Assembly: GCF_024704835.1 (NCBI RefSeq)
Contig: NZ_JAMXBE010000003.1
Coordinates: 248,001 to 312,000, forward strand
Origin: Parapedobacter tibetensis
Lineage (GTDB): Bacteria; Bacteroidota; Bacteroidia; Sphingobacteriales; Sphingobacteriaceae
Direction: 5' to 3'
Length of the DNA stretch: 64,000 nucleotides
Shown: piece by piece, positions 46,066 through 55,154 of the stretch
Position numbering within the stretch: the first letter of the stretch is position 1
Layout: every line of letters begins with the position of its first letter
Position numbers and translations under genes: made by a program
Notes under the pieces: generated by a model
Database searches by the model: none
The model's input: only the letters and a program-made list of their open reading frames with translations
Told to the model about the DNA's origin: nothing

Positions 46066-46968
46066 TTAGTTTTTCGTGATATCAAGAAATAGGTTTTCCA
46101 GGTCTTTCCTTTGGTGTTGCAGGGAGAACACAGTAAATCCATGGTTGACCAGCAAGGTATTTACGCGCCCCATCTCTTCCTGGCTATTGAAAGGTACGTT
46201 CAGAAATCCGTCCGAAGCGGATATCAAAAATCCTTCTTGGGTAAGAAATTCGCCCGCTTCGGCAAGCCTATCCACCCCGATACGCACCAGGCTTGCATTG
46301 AGTGCATGCAGCTCATGTATACTTCCTTGGAAGAGGAGTTTGCCTTTATTGATAATGCCCACATGTGTGGCCATCTTTTCCACTTCGGCAAGCAGGTGAC
46401 TGGAAACAAAGATGGTTTTCCCTTGGTTTTGGGCAAGGTCTTGTAGCAATTCACGCACTTCGATAATGCCATTGGGATCAAGGCCGTTTGTGGGTTCATC
46501 GAGGATTAGCAATTCCGGATCAGCAAGCAGCGCAAGGGCTATCCCTAAACGCTGCTTCATCCCTAGCGAATAGTTGCTGGCTTTCTTTTCAGCTGCCTGT
46601 TCCAAGTCTACAAGCTTAAGCAATTGCTGTACATTCTTCTTTGGGACACCGAGAAGCATCGCCCGGTTGGTGAGATTTTCCCTACCGCTGAGGTGCCCAT
46701 ATATAGCGGGTTGTTCCACTAGTGAACCTACACGTGATAAAATCCCAACCCGCTTGGCATTCAGTTCTTGCCCAAACAGATAGATATTCTTTTCTCGGGT
46801 ACGCAATAGATTGAGCAGCAATTTGATGGTTGTCGTCTTACCTGCCCCATTGGGTCCAAGAAAGCCATATATGCTACCCTTAGGCACTTGTAATGATACA
46901 TTGTCTACCACTTGTTGTGTGCCAAAGCGGAATTGGAGTGCCTGTGTTTCTATGCTATAATCATACAT
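46066..46968 (-). CDS. ABC transporter ATP-binding protein (BcrA type)
   Basis: 300 residues. Walker A in GPNGAGKTTTIKLL, signature YSLGMKQRLGIALALL, Walker B LLILDEPTNGLDP, H-loop VSSHLLAEVEK, and a C-terminal extension of the BcrA/CcmA drug-exporter type. It is transcribed toward its permease. The upstream region (47057-47162) carries a strong -33/-7 promoter with a 19-base dyad between the boxes and then a terminator, so expression is probably gated by a repressor and/or attenuation. Confidence 0.93.
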   Translation of the reverse strand: MYDYSIETQALQFRFGTQQVVDNVSLQVPKGSIYGFLGPNGAGKTTTIKLLLNLLRTREKNIYLFGQELNAKRVGILSRVGSLVEQPAIYGHLSGRENLTNRAMLLGVPKKNVQQLLKLVDLEQAAEKKASNYSLGMKQRLGIALALLADPELLILDEPTNGLDPNGIIEVRELLQDLAQNQGKTIFVSSHLLAEVEKMATHVGIINKGKLLFQGSIHELHALNASLVRIGVDRLAEAGEFLTQEGFLISASDGFLNVPFNSQEEMGRVNTLLVNHGFTVFSLQHQRKDLENLFLDITKN

Positions 46969-47056
46969 ACGTACAGATTTTGTTAGTTTAGATAGCCGGC
47001 TTTAGGGATTGTTACAGGGCATGTAGCCCACATCGTCAAAGCGGCTGGCAATAGCC

Positions 47057-47163
47057 AAAAAAATGAAAGGTTTCCAAACGGGGAGAATGGAAACCTTTAC
47101 TAACCAATTATAAACCTAAATTATGATGGCACAAAGATAGTGTATTTTCTACACTATGCAAAA
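47057..47163 (-). ncRNA. Promoter-operator-terminator module, copy 1 (candidate ~70-nt RNA or attenuated leader)
   Basis: Read on the minus strand: TTTG (47162-47159), 19 bases, TATCTTTG (47139-47132), predicted start near 47125, then a 10-bp hairpin AAAGGTTTCC/GGAAACCTTT (47098-47066) with a 13-base loop and seven T (47063-47057). The dyad TAGTGTA-N5-TACACTA (47156-47138) fills the promoter spacer, as for a repressor site. The ABC transporter starts 89 bases beyond the terminator. A near-identical module lies at 54846-54964. Confidence 0.7.
47138..47156. promoter_or_regulatory. Operator-like dyad, copy 1
   Basis: TAGTGTA-TTTTC-TACACTA, a perfect 7-bp inverted repeat between -33 and -7 boxes. 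AGTGTA...TACACT half sites are known for YtrA-type GntR repressors, which often govern ABC exporters; no gntR gene is in the window, so the regulator is inferred. Confidence 0.6.
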
Positions 47164-47248
47164 TAAATTTTCACTTTTTTTATCTGCTAGCTATTATCAC
47201 CATTCGAGGTATGCAGAATACCCTATATGTATGGCAAGATATTCTCTT

Positions 47249-50200
47249 CTATCTCAATCGCTTACCAAAACTAAATGCCAATAGCAATAACAATCCCAAT
47301 CCAATTAAATAGCGACTATCCACAGGAGTATGAGCGGGCAATGCCTTTGGCTTTTTGTCTGGAGAATCCCTCAAAGTCTCTTCCATTTTAAACCCACTCA
47401 CTATATTTTCCGTCGCTTTGGCGTCAGACTGATCTTTCACCTGTGGCCTTTCCCTTGCTGGGGATTGTTGTATAGGCGGTGGTGGTTGTATTGACTGTGA
47501 TGGCTGTTGGCCAGGGCGAGGGGCAACGCTACCCACGGCTGGTTGCTGCTGTATATTCCCCAGCCGGTCTATGAGGTTGTTTACCAACTTCGTTGATATG
47601 CCATTGTCTACCCTGCCTACGATGTATTCGGTAAGCGCTTCATTCCCGCAGACATTTTCAGCGCAGGAAAGGCCCGTGTCCTCCATTGTTTGCAGGTAGG
47701 CGTCTATGAGTTTATCCATTACCTGTTCATCCGGTTTCCAATATTCCTTGCGAACCACCTCAATCATTCGGGCCAGCATGGTTTGGTAGGCATACGTGTT
47801 ATTAGCATCGGCGAATTTCTGCCTGATATCTAACTCATATTTGTCAGCAACATAGGTATCATACCACTGTTGCCATTTCTGTTCGTCAATCGCCTCCGGC
47901 ACCGTCACCTGCCATCCCCACATGTTATCGACCACCCGGCCTACCATACGTGCTCCAGCATAGCCTTCATCCAGCATTTCCGTAATCCATTTGGGATTGA
48001 GGTACCGTGTATTCAGTTCCCTTCCAAGGAATTTATCCAAGCTTTCTTGGCGCAGGGCATTGGGGTCAGAAAGATTCGTTACCACCACTTCTGGGGAAGA
48101 ACCATCTACAGCACGTATCGCCATGGCTGCGCCGCCGAGGTACTGGAAGAAATCATCGTTGTCCAGCGCACCATACACATTGGAGGATCGACTATGAAGC
48201 ACCGTCTTCGTACCGGCCAATGTCTTTTTGAAGAGGCCGATGACCAAGTCCTTTGCCGTTTGTCCTTCATCGGCAATGATATCCCGGTCGCCCCAAAATC
48301 CCTGTCCGTAAAGGTGACCCATGCGGTTGAAATACACGGATGACACCTGTCCTTCATCGTCCCATTTAGCTGATGCTTGGATAGCATCGTTCAGTCCGGT
48401 GCCATAGGCGCCGCTAGGCACACCGAATAAACGCACCGACGCCATGCGTTTGGCGAGCGCTGTATCGCGGATGCCTTCAGCAACAAGCCGGTTCATCGTG
48501 GTATCAATGTGTTGGCGCACGAAGTTGGTCGGCTCATCCTGTTCATAAGCCAGCGCCACGGCTTGGTCGAGCAGATGCATCAAGTTGGGGAACATGTCGC
48601 GATACAAGCCAGAGGGCAGTACTACCACATCGATACGGGGTCTTCCCAAACTATCTTGTGGGATGGCTTCGAGTCCTTTCACACGGCCAAAGCCATCGTA
48701 CCCAGGCCTGATGCCCAGCAGGTGCAAAATCTGGGATTCCATGATGCCTTCATGCCGGATGGTCTCCACGGACCAGAGGTTGATGGCCACTTTATCGGGG
48801 TATTGCCCCTCATGCCGCTGCTGATAGTCATCAATAAGCTGCCTGGCCATGCTGGCCCCCGCTTGATAAGTGTCTTCCGTGGGGATACGGGAAGGGTCAA
48901 ACGCAAAAAAGTTTTTGCCAGTGGGCAGGGCATCGGGATTTCGGATGGGATCGTTGCCCTGTCCCGCCCGGATATACCGTCCTTCCAAGGCGCTCATCAG
49001 TGCATCCATCTCGCTTTGTCCGCTGACCATTATCCGGTGAAACATATCTTCCATTAGCTCTTCGCGGGCTTTGGGCGATAACTGTTGCTGTCTACTCGCA
49101 ATGGCCGCCGCTGTTTTTTGAGCCTTGGCCGAATCGGGCGACATCCCAAACGTATGCAGGCCCATTGGGGTTTGGTTTTCGTTGATTTCCTGCAGGTAAT
49201 GTTCTAGCTTTTCAATATCCGCTGCAGCGAACCCTTGCTCCATCCCAAGATCTTTATGCAAGCCTGCGGCTTTCGCCAGTCGATTAATGGTAGCCAGGTG
49301 GATTTCGGCCAATGCGGGGCTCTTCTCCATGGCCGCGCTATAGTCGTTGATTACTCCGGCGAGCTCCCGTAACTCGGGGTTCATTCCCGCTTGGTCGAAA
49401 GGAGGCGTCATGTGGTCGATGATGACGGCCATGCCTCTGCGTTTGGCTTGGGTACCTTCACCCACATTGTCTACGATGTACGGATAGATATTCACGAGGT
49501 CTCCGATTAACGCCTCGGATGCGTCGTCATCATCAAAGCCAACCTCCCTGCCCGATAGCCATTCGTGCGTGCCATGGGTACCTAGATGTACCACGGCATT
49601 CACATCCAGCTCGTGTTGCAAATAAAGGTAAAAAGCGATGTATTGATGGTGAGGGGGTAGTGTAATGTCGTGGAATAGCGCTTCCGAATCTTCATCCCAT
49701 CCCCTGGCCGGCTGGGGCATCAGGTGGATGTGGCCATACTGCACCCTTGGCAGCACAAAAAAGCGCTTACCCGAGGCGTCTTCCCACACCATAATCCGGG
49801 CTTCCTCCGGGGCACCCCATTTATCAAGCACCTGCTGTTGTAGATGGGGATGCAAGTCTGCAAACCACCTCTTATATGCCTCAATAGGCACCAGCACCGG
49901 ATTTGTTTCTTTCACTAGGCGATCGAGCTCGGCGGGTGCCCAAGAGCCGATGTTGCGGCCGCTATCCATCACTGCACCATAGATTGCCTCTCCCGTTGGC
50001 GCATCGTCTCCCAAGTCATATCCTTCCGCCTGGAGGCGATTCAGGATATTTTCCATGCTTTGGGGTAATACATTGAGGTAGCTGGCACCGATATTGTTTT
50101 TGCCCGGGTGCCCGTTGTAATAGACAATGGCCACCTGTTTGCCTTCGTTTGACTTCTGTTGCAGGCGTGTCCAAGCCTGAAGCCTGCCCACCAGCCGCTT

Positions 50201-51253
50201 TACCCGACTTGCAATGGCCACTTTGGTTTTATATTGATGGCCTGTTCCATCATCCACCTGCTCCATGCTACTGGCCACGAAGGGTTGGATCTGTCCAGAA
50301 AGTTCGGGTCGGGCCAGCGCCATGGTCCGCGAAAACACGGAGAGCCCCTGTGGCGATTGCCGCCATTCGTCAGCGGTTTCAGCGATATTGATGGCATTGA
50401 TGACAGGTACTCCCAGCCGTTCGAAGGCTTCTTGCAGCACTACGGTAGACGATCCCGGCAGCGACGAGAACGATACAAGGGCCGCCACGCGTGAGGTGCC
50501 ATCGTCATCAAGGCAGAACGCGTCGATGGCCTTATCCAATGGATAACCATAGAAAGGTAGCACATTGAATCCCGCGGAATCAAGTGCGGCAGCATAAGCC
50601 TGTATATGCTCCAACTGCCGTGTAACCACCTCATAGCGGAAGGTATACAAGCCTATCCATGGTGCCCCGAGCTTAATCCGGATGCCGGAATTTTGATAAT
50701 CGGCAAAGCGGTCATACACCTTGCCCGTTTCGAAAGCAAACAGCCCGCTTTCTGGCAATTCCTGCACTTCGGCATAAGGGTATGGGCTGTCGAAGTGGCG
50801 ATGCAGCAGGAAAAGCAGCATATTCTTGAGGTTTTCGGGACTGGGGTGTTCGAAATACCGGGCCACATCCATATCGAACCGTATCCCTTGTTTTTTGTAC
50901 GCCTCTTCTTCGGGCGTAGTACCCACGGCATAGCAATGGGCACCACGGGTCAAGGCCGAGCGCAATGGCGCATTGAACCGCTCGATCACCCCTCCAGCAT
51001 GTACATAACAAACCACGAGGTCTGCCGTTGCTAAGCCTTCGCTTTCAGCTGCTGTAACAACTGATACGTGGTAGTCATCAGCAAAGCCGGGCAGTGCTTC
51101 AAGTTCCTTTATCGCCTCATGTGCTGGTTTTCCGTAGTTTTCGGTTAATAGTAAGCTCACTTTTTTTACTTGCTGCGTCATTGCACCGAAACCGTAGCCA
51201 AGCAAAGCCAGCAAGACAACCATGGCTATAAAGGGTGATTTATTCGTCATCAT
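47249..51253 (-). CDS. hmuS: CobN/BchH-like chelatase of the haem-uptake operon (HmuS type)
   Basis: 1334 residues of the CobN/ChlH/BchH large-subunit family (VNAVVHLGTHGTHEWLSGREVG, NLWSVETIRHEGIMESQILHLLGIRPG, EDEPTNFVRQHIDTTMNRL-type stretches). It has an N-terminal signal/anchor (SPFIAMVVLLALLGYGFGAM) and, after a Pro/Gln-rich linker near 1250-1300, a C-terminal membrane helix (YLIGLGLLLLLAFSF). Membrane-tethered CobN-like proteins beside a TonB receptor, an ExbB-like protein and DUF2149 are the HmuS proteins of Bacteroidota hmu loci, linked to removing iron from haem. ATG overlaps the DUF2149 stop (ATGA), so it is translationally coupled. Confidence 0.88.
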   Translation of the reverse strand: MMTNKSPFIAMVVLLALLGYGFGAMTQQVKKVSLLLTENYGKPAHEAIKELEALPGFADDYHVSVVTAAESEGLATADLVVCYVHAGGVIERFNAPLRSALTRGAHCYAVGTTPEEEAYKKQGIRFDMDVARYFEHPSPENLKNMLLFLLHRHFDSPYPYAEVQELPESGLFAFETGKVYDRFADYQNSGIRIKLGAPWIGLYTFRYEVVTRQLEHIQAYAAALDSAGFNVLPFYGYPLDKAIDAFCLDDDGTSRVAALVSFSSLPGSSTVVLQEAFERLGVPVINAINIAETADEWRQSPQGLSVFSRTMALARPELSGQIQPFVASSMEQVDDGTGHQYKTKVAIASRVKRLVGRLQAWTRLQQKSNEGKQVAIVYYNGHPGKNNIGASYLNVLPQSMENILNRLQAEGYDLGDDAPTGEAIYGAVMDSGRNIGSWAPAELDRLVKETNPVLVPIEAYKRWFADLHPHLQQQVLDKWGAPEEARIMVWEDASGKRFFVLPRVQYGHIHLMPQPARGWDEDSEALFHDITLPPHHQYIAFYLYLQHELDVNAVVHLGTHGTHEWLSGREVGFDDDDASEALIGDLVNIYPYIVDNVGEGTQAKRRGMAVIIDHMTPPFDQAGMNPELRELAGVINDYSAAMEKSPALAEIHLATINRLAKAAGLHKDLGMEQGFAAADIEKLEHYLQEINENQTPMGLHTFGMSPDSAKAQKTAAAIASRQQQLSPKAREELMEDMFHRIMVSGQSEMDALMSALEGRYIRAGQGNDPIRNPDALPTGKNFFAFDPSRIPTEDTYQAGASMARQLIDDYQQRHEGQYPDKVAINLWSVETIRHEGIMESQILHLLGIRPGYDGFGRVKGLEAIPQDSLGRPRIDVVVLPSGLYRDMFPNLMHLLDQAVALAYEQDEPTNFVRQHIDTTMNRLVAEGIRDTALAKRMASVRLFGVPSGAYGTGLNDAIQASAKWDDEGQVSSVYFNRMGHLYGQGFWGDRDIIADEGQTAKDLVIGLFKKTLAGTKTVLHSRSSNVYGALDNDDFFQYLGGAAMAIRAVDGSSPEVVVTNLSDPNALRQESLDKFLGRELNTRYLNPKWITEMLDEGYAGARMVGRVVDNMWGWQVTVPEAIDEQKWQQWYDTYVADKYELDIRQKFADANNTYAYQTMLARMIEVVRKEYWKPDEQVMDKLIDAYLQTMEDTGLSCAENVCGNEALTEYIVGRVDNGISTKLVNNLIDRLGNIQQQPAVGSVAPRPGQQPSQSIQPPPPIQQSPARERPQVKDQSDAKATENIVSGFKMEETLRDSPDKKPKALPAHTPVDSRYLIGLGLLLLLAFSFGKRLR

Positions 51254-51591
51254 TCTCCTTCCGGCACATAAATGATCTGTCCATCTTCCAGCTGGTAAGC
51301 TGTACCAAGCCGTTCTCCTTTGCCCGAGGCTTCCTCGGGAGTAAGTTTCTTCACCTTAATTTCCTTCCCTTTTTTGGTGATGATTTCCATCTGCCCATTG
51401 GCGTTCTGCTTGGTGACGGTCACTTCCGTATTGGGGTCAAAAAGATCCAGCATATTGAGGGCCGAGATGAGTGCAAAAATCATCGCCACAATAAGTACTA
51501 CACTTACGTCAAACAGATTGGCTACTCCGCTGATGGGATCTTCAAGAGGTTCCTGCCGGCCTTCCATGCGGCTATTGGTCAACAGCTTCAT
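51250..51591 (-). CDS. DUF2149 membrane protein of the haem-uptake operon
   Basis: 113 residues from ATG 51591, which overlaps the preceding stop as ATGA; the open frame extends to 51648 but the overlap decides the start. One membrane segment (VSVVLIVAMIFALISAL) and a short periplasmic domain. The layout is like ExbD/TolR, and it is paired with a MotA/TolQ/ExbB-like protein, so the two probably form a small proton-driven motor unit dedicated to this uptake system. Its own stop overlaps the hmuS start. Confidence 0.86.
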   Translation of the reverse strand: MKLLTNSRMEGRQEPLEDPISGVANLFDVSVVLIVAMIFALISALNMLDLFDPNTEVTVTKQNANGQMEIITKKGKEIKVKKLTPEEASGKGERLGTAYQLEDGQIIYVPEGE

Positions 51592-52202
51592 CGTACCATA
51601 TTTTCTTCTTCCACGGCTATCGCTTCTTTTTCCACGGGGACATTCCACTTATCGGAAGGAGCAATTTCGCGCAGTCGTGTCTCCACATATACCTCGCAGG
51701 CCAGGAAATCGGCATGCAGCCATTTTTCCTTGCCCAGGGCGATAAGGTAAGCGATGGTGCCACAAGTGATGCCCACAATAGTGGATGTAAATGCCGTAAC
51801 CATGTTTTCAGACATGGCCGTCATGTCGCCAGACGAGAGTGACGCCAAGGCATGCCCCATGGGAATCAGCGTGCCCACAAGCCCAATGGAAGGACCCGCT
51901 TTGATCATGAAACGGATGTTATCCAAGCGGTTGTTCAGCTTTTTTTCCCATCGCCTTACCATTTCGGTGAGCCGGATATCCGCATACTTCGGATTGCGCA
52001 AGATTTCCGCAATCGATTCATCGTGTTCTTGCCGAAAGACCCGCAGCCGCTGGCTTCCTTTGCGTTTATGATCTATCCATTCACGGAGGAATATACCTAA
52101 TGAAATGGTTGTCCAGCATACCATGGCAAATAGTGCCAGGAATATGGGCAGGAATAAAAAGGAGGTTAGTTGAAAGAGGAAATGATCAAGAAATGCTATC
52201 AT
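51588..52202 (-). CDS. MotA/TolQ/ExbB-family proton channel protein
   Basis: 204 residues with three membrane segments (FLFLPIFLALFAMVCWTTISL; SIGLVGTLIPMGHAL; FTSTIVGITCGTIAYLIAL), in the TolQ/ExbB arrangement with the cytoplasmic stretch between the first two. GPSIGLVGTLIPMG is the family signature. Co-coded with DUF2149 (4-base overlap) and the TonB receptor (5-base gap). It likely energises this receptor or the CobN-like protein rather than serving as the general ExbB. Confidence 0.92.
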   Translation of the reverse strand: MIAFLDHFLFQLTSFLFLPIFLALFAMVCWTTISLGIFLREWIDHKRKGSQRLRVFRQEHDESIAEILRNPKYADIRLTEMVRRWEKKLNNRLDNIRFMIKAGPSIGLVGTLIPMGHALASLSSGDMTAMSENMVTAFTSTIVGITCGTIAYLIALGKEKWLHADFLACEVYVETRLREIAPSDKWNVPVEKEAIAVEEENMVR

Positions 52203-52207
52203 GGATG

Positions 52208-54529
52208 TTAAAGTTGGTAACTGATGCCCGTAAAAAATGTACGCCCAGGCGCATAATAATAACTTGTTGGCGACGAATAGCTGCCGTAATATTGTTTGTC
52301 AAATAAGTTCATCACATTGAGGTTGATGGATACCGGCCCAACTGATTTACCCAATTTCAAGTCAAATACGGTAACAGCTGCCATCGTTTTATCCGGCGTG
52401 TTTTCCAGATCTCCATAATGGCTGCCGGTATGCCTTGCCCAAGCGCTTAGGTGAAACCAGCGAGTCTTGTCAAAAACCACAGCTCCCGATAGGCTATGCT
52501 TGGGATTATCGTTCATCTCCTTGCCCTCATATTCCGGATTGGTTTCATAACGTATGATTTCCGAGCGGTTGTGGAAATAACTGGCTTGCAGGGAAAGCCC
52601 ATCGCCGATGCGATAACGTACAAAGGATTCCAACCCTCGAAGATTCACCTTACCGATGTTGATGTATTGCCTTACGGGCAGGTTGCCAGGGTCGAAATAG
52701 GAAGGTACCTCGCTGCGGTCTATCAGCACACTGGTCAGAAAGTCGCTATACTGCGAAGCATATACCGTCGCAGAAATTTCAAGGCGGTTGCCAAGTTGGA
52801 AATCTGCACCGAAATCTACGGAATAAGCCATCCGTTCCGGTTTGAGCGACGGATTCCCGAGCCGGAAGGACGTGCCCAACGGTGTAGCATTGTACAGGTA
52901 ATAACTACTTGGTGCCTTGAAACCGGTGGCGTATACCGTGCGGAGCCTGAAGTTAGGCAGGAAGTCGTAGGTCAGCCCCAGCTTCGGGGTAAATATATCG
53001 GACGAAGCGTCATCATATGTGATATCGATCGCCTCGCCAGACATGTTATCAAAAAAATGTCCCTGTTTGTTGCTCCAATGGTCAAAGCGTAACCCAGCGT
53101 TCACATGGAGCCGCTCACCGATACTGATATCATCGTTGAGAAAAAAAGATATGAAATTCTGGTTTCCAGAAAAATCCTGATCGCCTTGGCCATAATAGAA
53201 TTTATGCGATTGTACCTTGGTAAACCGGAGGTCGGCCCCTAGGGTAATGGAGTTGCCGTACCAGGTTTGGTTTGCTTTGGCAATCAACCCATAAGTATCT
53301 AAAGGCACTTCCGAGTCGTAATACCTGTTGTCAAAAGCCCGAGATTCCGCGTTCCACCTGAATGAATTAGATTTGCGGTCTTGGCGATTGTAATAAGCAA
53401 TGATTTCAGGTTTAACCTTTGCCTGGTCGTCCGCGTAGCGGAGTTGGAAGTTTCCTGTAGTGGTGCGGTCGTCGTAGATGGTTGATGTGCCCGACTCCGG
53501 TTGCTGGAGGTTATAGTCGGCAATGGCCGTAAAGGTACCACCCACCGGCAGGTCATAGGCAAGTTTTGCATTCACATTGAGCAGCTCCATGCGGGGTTTC
53601 TGATAATAGCTTTGCCATAAGCTATCGGCCATGTAGGCATATCCATCCGTCTTCTTATACTCGGCAAAGGCGATGGCTCCCCACCCATTGCCAAAACGTT
53701 TGCCGGCCTTTATGTTGGTTTGGAAGGTATTCATCGAGCCGTACCGTAGATCTGCCCCGAGCACAGGTCTATCACCAGGGCTTTGTGTGACCAGGTTTAC
53801 GGTACCTCCCATGGAGCTCGACCCATAGATGGAAGAACCCGGCCCCCGCACCACTTCGATGCGTTCAATGCTGTTGCTGGCAAGGCTGTTCCACTCCGAT
53901 ACCCCTCCCGTATAGGAATCGTTAATGGGCACACCGTCTTTGAGGATGAGTGTGCGGTTTGCCGATCCGGTACCCCGCAGCACGATGCTCGTATGGGCAC
54001 CAGTGGTGGTGAGGCCTCGACTGCGATCCACGGCCACACCGGGCAAGTAACCCAATGCTTCATCAATGGTTTGGATTTGGCGAAGCTCCGCATCGCTCTG
54101 CTTTAATACGGATACACTGGAAGCGATTTTACGAAGCTGCATGGGTGTTGCTGAGGCTGTAACGGAAACATCGTCCAGCAGCGTTGTCTTAGGCACCAAA
54201 AGCCAGGTATAAAGCGAATCCGCTGAAACTGGGGATGGCAGCCGTACATCAAGTGCATTATAGTTTACATGGGTTACTGCCAGCCTTCGGCTTTCTCCCA
54301 ATGCAATCCAAAACCTGCCCTCCGAATCCGTGGCCGCGCGGGGTCCCTGCTGTGCTACCGTTATGGTCGCCCCGGGTATACCCACACCCGAAGCATCGAC
54401 AATGCGCCCCTGGATGAATTTGTTTTCCGTCCGCTGTGCATACAACTGTTGAAAGGTTAGCGCGAGGACCAGCAAACACCACGCGGCGCCTCGGAAGTGT
54501 TTGTAAATAGCATGTAAGTAAGGTATCAT
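52208..54529 (-). CDS. hmuR: TonB-dependent receptor of the haem-uptake operon (HmuR-like)
   Basis: 773 residues from ATG 54529 (the frame is open to 54601; the later ATG gives the signal GAAWCLLVLALTFQQLYAQ). CarboxypepD_reg-like domain at about 35-110 (QGRIVDASGVGIPGATITV), plug with SSVSVLKQSDAELRQIQTIDE and ERIEVVRGPGSSIYGSSSMGG, then a barrel ending FFTGISYQL. First gene of the operon with ExbB-like, DUF2149 and CobN-like genes, which points to haem or a related metallo-tetrapyrrole as cargo. No HmuY haemophore gene is present. Confidence 0.88.
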   Translation of the reverse strand: MIPYLHAIYKHFRGAAWCLLVLALTFQQLYAQRTENKFIQGRIVDASGVGIPGATITVAQQGPRAATDSEGRFWIALGESRRLAVTHVNYNALDVRLPSPVSADSLYTWLLVPKTTLLDDVSVTASATPMQLRKIASSVSVLKQSDAELRQIQTIDEALGYLPGVAVDRSRGLTTTGAHTSIVLRGTGSANRTLILKDGVPINDSYTGGVSEWNSLASNSIERIEVVRGPGSSIYGSSSMGGTVNLVTQSPGDRPVLGADLRYGSMNTFQTNIKAGKRFGNGWGAIAFAEYKKTDGYAYMADSLWQSYYQKPRMELLNVNAKLAYDLPVGGTFTAIADYNLQQPESGTSTIYDDRTTTGNFQLRYADDQAKVKPEIIAYYNRQDRKSNSFRWNAESRAFDNRYYDSEVPLDTYGLIAKANQTWYGNSITLGADLRFTKVQSHKFYYGQGDQDFSGNQNFISFFLNDDISIGERLHVNAGLRFDHWSNKQGHFFDNMSGEAIDITYDDASSDIFTPKLGLTYDFLPNFRLRTVYATGFKAPSSYYLYNATPLGTSFRLGNPSLKPERMAYSVDFGADFQLGNRLEISATVYASQYSDFLTSVLIDRSEVPSYFDPGNLPVRQYINIGKVNLRGLESFVRYRIGDGLSLQASYFHNRSEIIRYETNPEYEGKEMNDNPKHSLSGAVVFDKTRWFHLSAWARHTGSHYGDLENTPDKTMAAVTVFDLKLGKSVGPVSINLNVMNLFDKQYYGSYSSPTSYYYAPGRTFFTGISYQL

Positions 54530-54586
54530 ATAGAAAACAATTATTACTAGATAATGATCGAGCTTTTTATAAAGCAACTGGGTTGC

Positions 54587-54594
54587 AAATATAG
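54587..54594 (-). promoter_or_regulatory. Possible -7 box of hmuR
   Basis: TATATTTG matches TAnnTTTG, with GTTG about 18 bases upstream. It would start transcription near 54580, about 50 bases before the hmuR ATG. Confidence 0.4.
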
Positions 54595-54845
54595 AGATCA
54601 ATATTTAAATGCAACTATGTTTCTTTTAAAAATATTTATGGATTATTATGATTTGACTTTTTAGACAGCCCCTTTTGAAGATGGAAGCAATGCCGGCAGA
54701 CAAGCCATGGACTATCGGAAAACCGAAAGCTAAGGCAATAGCCTTCCCATCCATATGGTTAAAAACAGGAAGGGGCGGACCATTATTAAATGAGTGAAGG
54801 GTGCTATTACTGCTGAAAAAACGACGGAAGGTTTCCAATACGGTT

Positions 54846-54964
54846 AAAAAACGAAAGGCTTCCAAACGGGGAGAATGGAAGCCTTTACTAACCAATTATA
54901 AACCTAAATTATAAACCTAAATTATGATGACACAAAGGTAGTGTATTTTCTACACTAAGCAAAA
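54846..54964 (-). ncRNA. Promoter-operator-terminator module, copy 2 (candidate ~70-nt RNA)
   Basis: Minus strand: TTTG (54963-54960), 19 bases, TACCTTTG (54940-54933), dyad TAGTGTA-N5-TACACTA between the boxes (54957-54939), then hairpin AAAGGCTTCC/GGAAGCCTTT (54886-54854) with a 13-base loop identical to copy 1, and six T (54851-54846). Relative to copy 1 one stem pair changes from T-A to C-G on both arms, keeping the pairing. A 13-base tandem duplication (ATAAACCTAAATT) lies between promoter and hairpin. It is transcribed toward hmuR, whose ATG is about 315 bases past the terminator. Confidence 0.7.
54939..54957. promoter_or_regulatory. Operator-like dyad, copy 2
   Basis: The same TAGTGTA-TTTTC-TACACTA sequence as at 47138-47156, again between -33 and -7 boxes, so one regulator should control both modules. 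Confidence 0.6.
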
Positions 54965-55154
54965 CATTTTTTCATTTTTTTATTTTACGCCCTTTCCGCC
55001 ACTTCGCGGAGTGGGCAATCCGTCCCATTAGCCCACATTAGCTGCGAAAAAATGCCAGACAGCACCTATCTCACCGACCACAGTCATAAATGCTCTCCAC
55101 ATACAGCGTTTTCGGCACCTTAAATTTTCGGAAATACCAGTTCCTTCGTTATGC

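Larger units (their letters stand above)
54530..55154. other. Long intergenic region upstream of the haem operon
   Basis: 625 bases without a convincing gene. It holds the possible hmuR promoter (54587-54594), an insertion-sequence-end-like tract TTTTTAGACAGCCCCTTTT near 54658-54677 without a visible partner end, a partial second terminator-like tract (54812-54835), and module copy 2 (54846-54964). The 89-codon minus frame 54626-54895 runs through the terminator of copy 2 and is not believed. 54990-55150 shows only a small palindrome (CCACT-TCGCGG-AGTGG). Confidence 0.5.

Noticed and set aside
47121-47139. Mini-frame ATGATGGCACAAAGATAG conserved in both repeat copies (plus strand)
   Set aside because: The same bases form a textbook -7 box on the minus strand with a -33 box at 19 bases; the promoter reading explains the conservation better.
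54626-54895. 89-codon minus-strand frame upstream of hmuR
   Set aside because: It spans a terminator hairpin and IS-end-like sequence and has no family resemblance.
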